Assembly: GCA_964450955.1 (NCBI GenBank)
Contig: CAYVFI010000029.1
Span: 1-64,000 of the forward strand
Length of the DNA: 64,000 nt
Source: CAYNWT01 sp964450955
GTDB taxonomy: Bacteria; Planctomycetota; Planctomycetia; Planctomycetales; Planctomycetaceae
Direction: 5' to 3'
The notes beneath the pieces were generated by a model. The model ran no database searches, was not told where the DNA came from, and worked only from the letters and a program-made list of their open reading frames with translations. This document shows, in pieces, positions 8,386 to 15,789 of the stretch (positions are counted from its first letter, which is position 1; each line of letters begins with the position of its first letter). A program made the translations under genes and the position numbers.

Positions 8386-10356
8386 CTAGTCAATTAGTGC
8401 TCGCAGGTCGACAAGTCGGTTCTGCAACGCACCCCGGTCTTCGATACTTTTGTCTCGCCAGGCGTCGGGAAGGAAGTCACGTTGGGTGCATTCCAATACG
8501 CCCGCGATTTCCTGCATCTCTTTTTCCAGCCCTTCCGACGACGGGATGAAGGTGTCCAGCGCGTCTCCGATATCCTTCGCTGTCAGTTCTTGTCGGCCGT
8601 CGGCTAACGCGGTTCGCTTTGCGTTTAGCACGATGCCTTCTATGTCGGCTCCACTGAGGTTCCGATTCAGATCGAATCCCTTGAGCGCGTCTTCGGCGAG
8701 TTTGATTTTGTTTTTTCGAGCCATCACAACAAACATCTGTTCTGACTCTTCTTCATCGCGCGGGTAGAACAACGGGATGTGAACCTCCGCGCGGCCCTGG
8801 CGTTTGATGTCGATCGGTAGCAGGTCGGGGCGGCACGTTAGCAGCATCCAAATGATCTTGCCGCGGTAGGCCGTGTCGCCCATCTGACTGGCGATCATTG
8901 AAAAGATACGGCCGGAGGTTCCTGAATCGCCGTCGGATGTTCGGTCGCCCAGCGCGGCGTCGGCTTCGTCGATGATGACAATGACCGGGCCTAACGAACG
9001 CAGAACGTTGAGAACCTTTTCCAGGTTGCCTTCACTTTCGCCGACATACTTCGACCGGAAGTTGCGAAGCTTCACGCACGGGATACCAATGGAACCCGCG
9101 TAGCATTCAGCAAGAAACGTCTTACCGGTTCCCACCGGTCCACACAGCAGGTAACCCATCGGAGCCGCATCAAGCCGGTTCGACATGATGAACTCAGCAT
9201 CTTCACGCAGTCGTTTTTTTGCGGCCACGTGACCAACAACAAGATCCAGCGTGTGTTGTGGTTCGACAAATTCCAGCAAGCCCTGACACTGCCGTTCAAT
9301 CGCGCCCTTCTTGAGTCTGCGGAATCGTTTCCCATCAATCCGCGACTTCGACTGCGTCGCGCGGGACAGCAGTTGGTTGACGCTGGTGATGCTAAGGCCG
9401 TTGGACATTCCGGCAAGTTGAAGTGCACTGAAGTCGGTGATGGAATCCAAGCCGTCTTCTTTAGTTGTGTATTCAATAAACGCCTGGCGGTCCTCCAGTT
9501 TTGGCATCGTGATTTCGATGGTCGCGACGTGCGGACTTTGCGTCAGTCGATCGTTCACTTCGGACAGCTTGTCCGCAATCATTGCAAAGCAAATGTTGCG
9601 ACGTTTGATGTACGGGTTTTGAGCCCACTGGAGGAACCGAACCAACCGCGAACCCTGCCGGCTGGCAAGGCTGCCCACGTCGCCTGTGGGAACCAGATAT
9701 TGAGCGTACTCAAACACCAGCGCCATGCTGCGACGCTTGTTCGCATCGTCTTCAATCAGGTTGCGTTCGATTAGCTGGTTCAATGTCAGCAAAATGTCGT
9801 CAACACTGCGTGACCACGTTGAGTGCGGCCCCATCAGGTTGGTGAGGTACTCCATCATCTCCCGCAGGCGGTCGCGGTCCGAACCGGCTAACGCACGCAG
9901 TCCGTTACTGAGATCGTGGCGGAGAACCGTGTTCCACGAACCGAACATGTAATCGCTAAGAAACTCAACAACGCTGCAGTAGCGGTCGTTGCCGTCTTCA
10001 TCCACACACCGCACCAGGTCGTGAACGTTGCCGTGCAGGACGAACACGCAGGTCGAACCTGAAAAATACAGGTCGGCCAGTTCCTTTGCCCACGCCGGGA
10101 ACCACTCCGGCAATTTGACCGCCGGCGCGATGTCGTCGTCTGCTTCTTTTTCATCGGTTGCTGAAGCGGGAACCTTACCACCCGCATCGGCCAGCAGCAG
10201 GCACGCCTGCGCGAACTGGGCTTCTGCGACGAGAATTTGTTTCTCGCCGAAAATCTCAGCCTGATACGCATCGACTCCGCCGGCTTTCAAAGCAGCCACG
10301 TAATCGATTTCGTCTGAAGCGAGTGTCAGAAATTTTGGAGTTGGTGCGTCACTCAT
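8386..10356 (-). CDS. Two-module AAA ATPase (classical AAA clade, Vps4/FtsH-like core)
   Basis: A 656-residue cytoplasmic ATPase. The N-terminal 65 residues resemble a DUF2007-type small domain (tentative). Residues about 90-330 look like a degenerate ATPase module, with FVLHGNVHDLV, a Walker-B-like MALVFEYAQYL, and no P-loop. The second module is intact: Walker A GPVGTGKT (406-413), pore-loop-like segment KYVGES, Walker B IVIIDEAD (459-466), a sensor-1 region LLTCRPD with Cys where Asn is usual, candidate arginine fingers in KRQGRAE, and sensor-2 helix LSGADIEGIV. This is the pattern of classical AAA remodellers (Vps4, FtsH, Cdc48) rather than MoxR. The ATG at 10356 is preferred over an upstream GTG. 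It follows pspA by about 126 nt, so it may act on PspA assemblies (inference). Confidence 0.88.
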   Translation of the reverse strand: MSDAPTPKFLTLASDEIDYVAALKAGGVDAYQAEIFGEKQILVAEAQFAQACLLLADAGGKVPASATDEKEADDDIAPAVKLPEWFPAWAKELADLYFSGSTCVFVLHGNVHDLVRCVDEDGNDRYCSVVEFLSDYMFGSWNTVLRHDLSNGLRALAGSDRDRLREMMEYLTNLMGPHSTWSRSVDDILLTLNQLIERNLIEDDANKRRSMALVFEYAQYLVPTGDVGSLASRQGSRLVRFLQWAQNPYIKRRNICFAMIADKLSEVNDRLTQSPHVATIEITMPKLEDRQAFIEYTTKEDGLDSITDFSALQLAGMSNGLSITSVNQLLSRATQSKSRIDGKRFRRLKKGAIERQCQGLLEFVEPQHTLDLVVGHVAAKKRLREDAEFIMSNRLDAAPMGYLLCGPVGTGKTFLAECYAGSIGIPCVKLRNFRSKYVGESEGNLEKVLNVLRSLGPVIVIIDEADAALGDRTSDGDSGTSGRIFSMIASQMGDTAYRGKIIWMLLTCRPDLLPIDIKRQGRAEVHIPLFYPRDEEESEQMFVVMARKNKIKLAEDALKGFDLNRNLSGADIEGIVLNAKRTALADGRQELTAKDIGDALDTFIPSSEGLEKEMQEIAGVLECTQRDFLPDAWRDKSIEDRGALQNRLVDLRALID

Positions 10357-10482
10357 TTCGGTTTCCACTCGCGAAGTTTGACAAACAGCATACGTGGGTC
10401 GGTCTGCGACTGCGGCTTATTGCCACCGCACCGGGACGGCTGCCCCGACTGCTTGTCTCGTTTGAGAACCAATACGAAACTG

Positions 10483-11232
10483 TTACTCCGTTTGAGTCTC
10501 TTTGGCTTTTGGTCCGAGTTCTTTTTCTTCGTCAGCAACGCTGGCGGTGGCGGGGGTGATGAGTCCCATTTCTGATTCGAACTGCTTCAGAGCATCTTCG
10601 GCCATCGACTTTTCCATCGCGACTTCGGCTTCGATTTGTTCCATGCCTTCGTCGGACAGGTCGACGGCAACACGAGCCTTGGCGCGGTTCTTGTCGATTT
10701 TTTCCTGCATGACTTCTTCGATTTGACCAAAGTCAGTGGTGACGTCGAAGTTGAAGTCGTTCGCGATTTCTGAAAGCTCCGCTTCCGCGCGGCTCATCTT
10801 CAGTTCTGCGTCGTACTTGTGGATCTTTTCTTTAATCGTCGCAAGCTTGCCGCTGGCGCGTTTGATCTTCATCAGGTTGTTGTCGTAAGCCTTCTCGTGC
10901 ATGTCGAGCTGGGCCTGGTTTTCTTCGAGTTCGCTTTTTGCCTTTTGCAGTTCGACTGCCAGCGTCGCCGCTGTGGCTCGGTCGCCCGCCTTGAGATAGG
11001 CGCGGATTTTTGATTCGAGAGTCGCGACGTGCTTTGTGGACTTTTCAGCCTGGCGTGAAACGCGTTCCACAAGTGCACGGTATTGGGCAAGGCCTTCCTT
11101 GCCGGTTTTCAGGTCTTCGACGGCCTGGTCGTATTCGTACTGCATCTGCGCAATCGGGTCGGCCTTCCAAAAGAAGTTTGCGACCTTGTTCATCTGCGCT
11201 TTGAGCGCTCGCCAGAGTTTTCCGAAGATCAT
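10483..11232 (-). CDS. pspA: PspA/IM30 (Vipp1) family membrane-remodelling protein
   Basis: A 249-residue protein that is almost wholly helical. It begins MIFGKLWRALKAQMNKVANF, an amphipathic N-terminal helix of the kind that inserts into stressed membranes. DPIAQMQYEYDQAVEDL and a long coiled coil (about 50-150) follow, as in PspA/Vipp1. The C-terminal 25 residues form an acidic tail beyond the usual PspA core. PspA polymerises on the inner membrane under envelope stress and belongs to the ESCRT-III superfamily (established). It is the first gene of a seven-gene minus-strand cluster. AAAGG lies about 9 nt before the ATG. I do not see the PspF/sigma-54 promoter pattern upstream. Confidence 0.92.
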   Translation of the reverse strand: MIFGKLWRALKAQMNKVANFFWKADPIAQMQYEYDQAVEDLKTGKEGLAQYRALVERVSRQAEKSTKHVATLESKIRAYLKAGDRATAATLAVELQKAKSELEENQAQLDMHEKAYDNNLMKIKRASGKLATIKEKIHKYDAELKMSRAEAELSEIANDFNFDVTTDFGQIEEVMQEKIDKNRAKARVAVDLSDEGMEQIEAEVAMEKSMAEDALKQFESEMGLITPATASVADEEKELGPKAKETQTE

Positions 11233-11428
11233 CTTGAATGCCTTTCAAATGTATGCAGGTCGCGCAGTGCGAAATCGGTACGACACGTATCAAATTCATC
11301 CGGAACGGCTTTGACCCCGGACTTCTAAAGGTACCTGTGCGCTGCGAGACCAGCAAGGAACCCGGCGCGAACCCGCCGGCTTGGTCCGAAACGCAGAAAA
11401 ATCCGACGGGATCACTGTATTCGACACT

Positions 11429-11623
11429 CTATGGCAGATCATTTAGCAACTTTATTATCGGGGCTGTCAGGCCAACGAGAACGACAAGGAAGCCGGCCGC
11501 TACACACGACGTTGTCGCAATCGGCATCCGGTTAGCCGCTATTACACGTTGGTTGTCCCTGCGAAGCTGTGCAAAGAGAGCCGTTTCCGCCATCAGTAAA
11601 ATCGGAACCATCGCAAAGCCCAC
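11429..11623 (-). CDS. Putative small double-helix membrane protein
   Basis: A 64-residue frame from a GTG start with two hydrophobic stretches (about 3-16 and 41-60) separated by a basic loop (LRRDNQRVIAANR). The hydrophobic-polar-hydrophobic order fits a membrane hairpin. No Shine-Dalgarno is visible and the frame may begin further upstream, where the sequence is interrupted. It could be the intact C-terminal part of a decayed gene. Its architecture matches the interrupted frame just upstream, so the two may be tandem relatives. Confidence 0.3.
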   Translation of the reverse strand: MGFAMVPILLMAETALFAQLRRDNQRVIAANRMPIATTSCVAAGFLVVLVGLTAPIIKLLNDLP

Positions 11624-11709
11624 ACGCGGCAGTATGTGTCACGGGTCAGTGCAACGCAGAAGCGCGAAAGTCAGTCTGGTAACTCAGTGCCAAAGTCATC
11701 CAGCACCTG

Positions 11710-11907
11710 TCAGATTGATAGGACTACGACGATGTAGATCAACAAGGACCAGAACATGGTGGCGGCGCGAACTCCAACTGCTTTCCTGATTGCTGAATCG
11801 GGTGTCGTTGCACGAACCAGCAGTGTTCAGCAGCAAGTAATGATGGCTGGAATCACGGCAGCAAAGACAATCGCGACCACTGGTTCTGCGGCTATTTTCT
11901 TTGACAC
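11710..11907 (-). pseudogene. Putative small membrane protein interrupted by an in-frame TGA
   Basis: Starting from GTG at 11907, the frame reads 26 codons, meets TGA at 11827-11829, then continues open for 38 codons to TGA at 11710. Both halves look like protein: VVAIVFAAVIPAIIT before the stop, and a basic segment followed by a hydrophobic helix (about residues 50-66) after it. Explanations are a nonsense mutation in a dispensable gene, a sequencing error, or chance. Selenocysteine is unlikely, as no SECIS-like hairpin is evident and the protein is small. Confidence 0.3.
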
Positions 11908-11958
11908 TGCTGAAGGTTAAAGCCGTGAAGTTGCTTGCGCCTAATGGTTTGTGAAGCG

Positions 11959-11986
11959 ACGCACCCGAAACCTTTTTTGGGTGCGT
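11959..11986. other. Perfect 8-bp inverted repeat
   Basis: ACGCACCC (11959-11966) and GGGTGCGT (11979-11986) form a perfect stem around a 12-nt loop ending in six T's. There is no U-tract after the stem on either strand, so it is not a canonical terminator. It could be an operator or decayed element just upstream of the small membrane ORFs. Confidence 0.3.
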
Positions 11987-12423
11987 GTTTGACATCATCT
12001 TTCCGCGCAAACGTCAAGTCACATTCGCGTAGTTGCCAAAGTTGTTGTTTTCCATCCGCAGTGGTTTGACTACTTGGTCCTCATTCGTATTCTGACAAAA
12101 CACTTAGAGCGGTGTTGGAACGGAATCACTTTCATCGTCTCACCTCGTACAAGGCGTTCGAGAAACAAGTGTGTGTGGCGTCGCGGTTTGCCGCGAACAG
12201 AGTCAGGGCTGCGGAGATTTCCTGATAGCGATCAGCTTTGAGCCAATAAGGATGGCCACCAAATTCGATGCAACCAGTTTCGGCGACGATGATCTTCACA
12301 AGGGGTCATGCTGGTTCTGGCGAAGGTCTTTGGAAGCCTGAACGGAGTCCGAAAGTTGAGCGTTGTCGATTGATATAAGATTGGCAACTGACCGTTATCA
12401 GGTGCTCCGCAGCCCGTTTCTTT

Positions 12424-12443
12424 TCGCGCCGATACTGGCGCGA
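12424..12443 (-). terminator. Hairpin downstream of polA
   Basis: TCGCGCC-GATACT-GGCGCGA is a perfect 7-bp GC-rich stem with a 6-nt loop, 40 nt past the polA stop on the minus strand. It lacks a U-tract in the polA direction (A-rich sequence follows), so it is a weak terminator candidate. Confidence 0.3.
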
Positions 12444-12482
12444 TTGCTGACTAAGCAAACACCCCCTTGTGTTGTTGTCCCG

Positions 12483-15155
12483 CTACTTCGCGTCCAGCCA
12501 GTTGTCCGCAATCGATGCGTCGACGACCAGTGGAACAGCAAGGTCGAACGCGTTGACCATTTCTTCTCGAACCAGATCGACCAGGCCGTCAGCGTCGGCT
12601 TCAGGAACCTCAAACACCAGTTCGTCGTGGATCTGCAGCAGCATTCGCCCAGAGTGATCTTCTTGTTTTAGCCGGTTTTGGATGTTGATCATCGCCTGCT
12701 TGATAAGGTCAGCGGCCGAACCCTGAATAACGGTGTTGATGGCCGTGCGTTCGGGCATGTTGCGTTGATGGCCGGTCGTTTTGCGGATGCCTGTGATCGG
12801 GCGGCGGCGGTTCAGGATCGTGCGGGCGTAGCCGCTTTCGACGGTGTCTTCCAGCACCTGATTCAGAAACGTCTCGACGTTGGCGTACTTCTGGAAATAA
12901 TCCTCGATGAACTCGGCCGCGTCGTCCTTATCGATTTTCAGGGCGGCGGCCAGTCCCCATGGGGTCTGGCCGTAGATGACGCCAAAGTTGACGGCCTTCG
13001 CCACACGCCGCATGTTGGAATCCACCTCGTCCTTGTTCACATCGTAGACCTGAGCGGCAACGGCGGTGTGAATGTCGATGCCGTCGTTAAACGCAGCCAT
13101 CAACGCGGGGTCTTTGCAGAAGTGAGCCAGCACGCGGAGTTCGATTTGTGAGTAATCTGCGCAGACTAGTTTCCAGCCGGGTTCGCCAGGGATGAAGGCT
13201 TTGCGAACCTGCTTACCTTCTTCGGTGCGAATGGGAATGTTTTGCAGGTTCGGATCGGTTGAGGTTAGTCGGCCGGTTGCGGCGATGGCTTGCTGGAACG
13301 TCGCATGAATGCGGCCGGTTTTGGGGTTTACCAACTTTGGCAGCGCGTCGAGGTACGTGCCTTTGAGTTTGGTAAGTTGCCGCTGTTCCATAATCTTCGC
13401 GGGTAATTCGTGTTCCTCTGCCAGTTTCTCCAGGACTTCCACGTTGGTGCTGGGGCCGGTCTTTGTTTTCTTGATGACTGGCAGCTTAAGTTCGTCAAAC
13501 AGCACCTCACGCAATTGCTTGGGCGAGTCGATGTTGAACTCGCGCCCGGCGATGGAATGAATCTCGGCAGTAATCGCATCCAGTGCGCCGGTGGCATGCT
13601 TGCTTTGGCGCTGGAGTTCTTCGACATCGACCTTGATCCCGCGCGATTCCATTTCGTGGAGAACCGTGATGAGCGGCGCTTCCAGTTTGTCGTACAGCTC
13701 CCACAGGTTGTTCTCTTCGAGCTGCTTTCGGGCGATGCCCGCGATGTCCCACGCCGATTCTGTTTCGCGTTTGACGTAGGCGGCCGAATCGCCCGAGTCT
13801 GTTTCGAACATCGTCTTCTGGCGTGACTCGTTTTTCTTCGGCGGAACCAAATCGCGCTGCAGGTATCGCTGCGAGAGTGTTTGTAAATCGTGCCCACGGC
13901 CGCCGGCTTCCAAAAGGTAGTCGGCCAGCATTGGATCAACGCCGGGGGTCGCGGTGAAATCGATGTCGTCTTCCAGGTGACTGAGAATCCACAGTGTGCG
14001 TTTGATGTTATGAGAAACAAGAGCCGGTCCGTCGTCGGCTGCAAACACGTCCGCCAACTGCTGGACGATTTTGCGGCGGAATGATTTCGAATCGAACGAA
14101 ATGTGGTACGAGTTCTCATCGTCAAACACGACCGCCAGCCCGGTGACATCGGATGCATGCTGGCCGCTGTCGCGGGTTTCCGGTTGAAGGCCAACAGCAT
14201 CGACTGTCGACATCTTCGCAATCAGGTCGGCCAGTTGTCCGTCTGACGTGACTTCTTTGGCCGTTCGTTGAATCAGCGCGGCTTTGGGTAGTGATCGATT
14301 GATGATGGTTTGCATCTCTTCACGGAACCGGCGGAAGCCAAGCGAACCGAAAAGTTTGACCATGGCTTCGGCGTTTGGTTCAGCGACGGCAGCATCGGCG
14401 ATGTCGAAATCCAGTTCCAGGTCGTTGCGAAGCAAAACCAGTTCACGACTGATTCGCGCCTGGTCGGCGTAGACTTTAAGGTTCTCGCGAAGCTTCTTGC
14501 CGGGAGCTTCGTCGGCATGAGCCAGAACGGTTTCAAGGTCGTTCCATTTTTCAAGCAGCGCTTGTGCTTTTTTGGGGCCAACCAAAGGGACGCCCGGAAC
14601 GTTATCGACGCTATCACCGACCAGCGACTGGAAGTCCACAACCTGGTCGGCTCGAATACCCCATTTCTCAGCCAGAGAAGTTTCGTCGAAGAATTCGTTT
14701 TTGCGGCAGTTAAACATTCGCACTCGCGGACCCAGTAATTGCCTGGCGTCTTTGTCCGTTGAGACAATGACCACGTCCATGTCGGCTTCAAGCCCCCACC
14801 GAACCAGCGTGGCGATAACGTCGTCGGCTTCCCAGCCCGGCATGCCGACGGCTGGGACATTCATGCCCTCGATGACATTGACGATGAGCGGAATCTGTGG
14901 GCGCAGGTCGTCTGGCATCGCGTCCCGGTTCGCTTTGTATTCCGGGTAGATGTCGTTGCGTTTCGCCTCGCCCGGCAAATCCATCGCGCACACGATGTGG
15001 GTGGGTGCCTTCTGTTGAATCAGGTTCATCAAATCGCGTGAGAACCCAAACACCGCGTTGGTCGGTCGCCCGTCCGGACTTGTCATGGGCGGGATGGCGT
15101 GGAACACCTGAAACATCAACGAGAACACATCGACCAGGTAGAGAGTTTGTTTCAT
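12483..15155 (-). CDS. polA: DNA polymerase I with a degenerate 3'-5' exonuclease domain
   Basis: The 890-residue enzyme fills gaps and removes primers in replication and repair. The N-terminal 5' nuclease (1-290) has GWEADDVIATL (108-118), STDKDAR (132-138) and GDSVDNVPGVPLVGPKKA (180-197), with the acidic metal ligands present. The polymerase domain has motif A DYSQIELR (667-674), motif B RRVAKAVNFGVIYG (716-729) and motif C QIHDELVFEVPE (841-852), all intact. The central region (about 300-480) aligns by position with the proofreading exonuclease but lacks its signatures: AVGLQPET (320-327) stands where the DxE of Exo I should be, HNIKRTLWIL lacks the Exo II Asp, and no YxxxD Exo III motif is evident. 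Proofreading is therefore probably lost, as in Taq and Bacillus Pol I. Confidence 0.96.
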   Translation of the reverse strand: MKQTLYLVDVFSLMFQVFHAIPPMTSPDGRPTNAVFGFSRDLMNLIQQKAPTHIVCAMDLPGEAKRNDIYPEYKANRDAMPDDLRPQIPLIVNVIEGMNVPAVGMPGWEADDVIATLVRWGLEADMDVVIVSTDKDARQLLGPRVRMFNCRKNEFFDETSLAEKWGIRADQVVDFQSLVGDSVDNVPGVPLVGPKKAQALLEKWNDLETVLAHADEAPGKKLRENLKVYADQARISRELVLLRNDLELDFDIADAAVAEPNAEAMVKLFGSLGFRRFREEMQTIINRSLPKAALIQRTAKEVTSDGQLADLIAKMSTVDAVGLQPETRDSGQHASDVTGLAVVFDDENSYHISFDSKSFRRKIVQQLADVFAADDGPALVSHNIKRTLWILSHLEDDIDFTATPGVDPMLADYLLEAGGRGHDLQTLSQRYLQRDLVPPKKNESRQKTMFETDSGDSAAYVKRETESAWDIAGIARKQLEENNLWELYDKLEAPLITVLHEMESRGIKVDVEELQRQSKHATGALDAITAEIHSIAGREFNIDSPKQLREVLFDELKLPVIKKTKTGPSTNVEVLEKLAEEHELPAKIMEQRQLTKLKGTYLDALPKLVNPKTGRIHATFQQAIAATGRLTSTDPNLQNIPIRTEEGKQVRKAFIPGEPGWKLVCADYSQIELRVLAHFCKDPALMAAFNDGIDIHTAVAAQVYDVNKDEVDSNMRRVAKAVNFGVIYGQTPWGLAAALKIDKDDAAEFIEDYFQKYANVETFLNQVLEDTVESGYARTILNRRRPITGIRKTTGHQRNMPERTAINTVIQGSAADLIKQAMINIQNRLKQEDHSGRMLLQIHDELVFEVPEADADGLVDLVREEMVNAFDLAVPLVVDASIADNWLDAK

Positions 15156-15634
15156 GAGTGCTTCGAAGCGATGTGCTGAAGTTGTGCGGAAATTGACGGC
15201 CAGCGGCTATCTGGCGTTAAGAGCGTGCATGTTCTTTCCCGGTGCTGTTGGGGGCAACTCAACGCACGAAGTCGTTTGAATTGCCGATCTGTCGCGTTCG
15301 TGTTTTGTGTTCGGTTGGCGGCGTAAATGTCGTTAAAGGTGTGGATGGTTGCCCATCTGGCCTGTCGCCCCTGACCCCCGCCACCATGTGATGCCACAGA
15401 CACTCCCAAACCCGCAGTTTTTCAGCGTTCAAACCAAACACTTCGCGCGCGAAATGTTGAAAGACTTCGTGTGGAGAAGTCGATTCAGCCAGATACGCCG
15501 CCTTGTGTTATCAAAGCGGTGGCTGTCCGTTTGGAACTATCCTGACGGTTGGTACACCCGGCCGATTGCGGTGGGGCGCCGAGAGAATCCGATTCACCGC
15601 CACAATCACGCTAGTTTGCCGCCTTAAATGCTTC

Positions 15635-15662
15635 TTGACTCGACCTAACCCACGCGTATGCT
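15635..15662 (+). promoter_or_regulatory. Candidate sigma-70-type promoter for the 15790 gene
   Basis: TTGACT (15635-15640), a 16-nt spacer and TATGCT (15657-15662) match the housekeeping consensus at 5/6 and 4/6 positions. Transcription would begin near 15669, leaving a leader of about 120 nt. Planctomycete promoters are poorly characterised, so this is a pattern match only. Confidence 0.35.
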
Positions 15663-15709
15663 TGGGATTGGGGAAAATGGCCTATTCTATTAGGTCGCTA
15701 CCAATCCCA
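15663..15709 (+). promoter_or_regulatory. 9-bp inverted repeat in the leader of the 15790 gene
   Basis: TGGGATTGG (15663-15671) and CCAATCCCA (15701-15709) are perfect inverted copies 29 nt apart, directly after the candidate -10 box. The spacer contains TATTCT (15683-15688), which could be an alternative -10. It may be a dimeric operator or an mRNA leader stem. Confidence 0.35.
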
Positions 15710-15789
15710 TGATCGCGACAAGCTAACACTTCTCCTCTGCTTTTGACCGCTCGTTCGAGTTCGGTCACGCTTCTCAGAAGGTCATCGCC

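Larger units (their letters stand above)
11233..12482. other. 1.25-kb largely non-coding region between polA and pspA
   Basis: This gap holds two short minus-strand membrane-type ORFs (described separately), an 8-bp inverted repeat at 11959-11986 and a hairpin just past polA. I find no tRNA, small RNA signature or further credible gene. From about 12010 to 12420 I see nothing. The pspA promoter should lie just above 11232 on the minus strand, but no convincing -35/-10 pair stands out. Confidence 0.5.
15156..15789. other. Divergent intergenic region between polA and the 15790 gene
   Basis: A 634-nt region with no supported gene. The polA promoter should lie at its left end, and a good promoter match for the rightward gene lies at 15635-15662, followed by an inverted repeat (both listed separately). 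Short open frames here look random and lack start signals. Confidence 0.5.

Noticed and set aside
11233..11430. PspF/sigma-54 promoter for pspA
   Set aside because: I looked for a TGGCAC-N5-TTGC pattern on the minus strand and found none; no pspF gene is present in the window.
11827..11829. Selenocysteine codon in the small membrane ORF
   Set aside because: No SECIS-like structure follows and the gene has no redox character; decay or error is simpler.
12424..12443. Canonical rho-independent terminator after polA
   Set aside because: The stem is good but is followed by A-rich sequence, not a U-tract, in the direction of polA transcription; listed only with low confidence.
13328..14221. 297-codon minus-strand frame inside polA
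   Set aside because: Same-strand shadow in another frame of a well-conserved polymerase gene.
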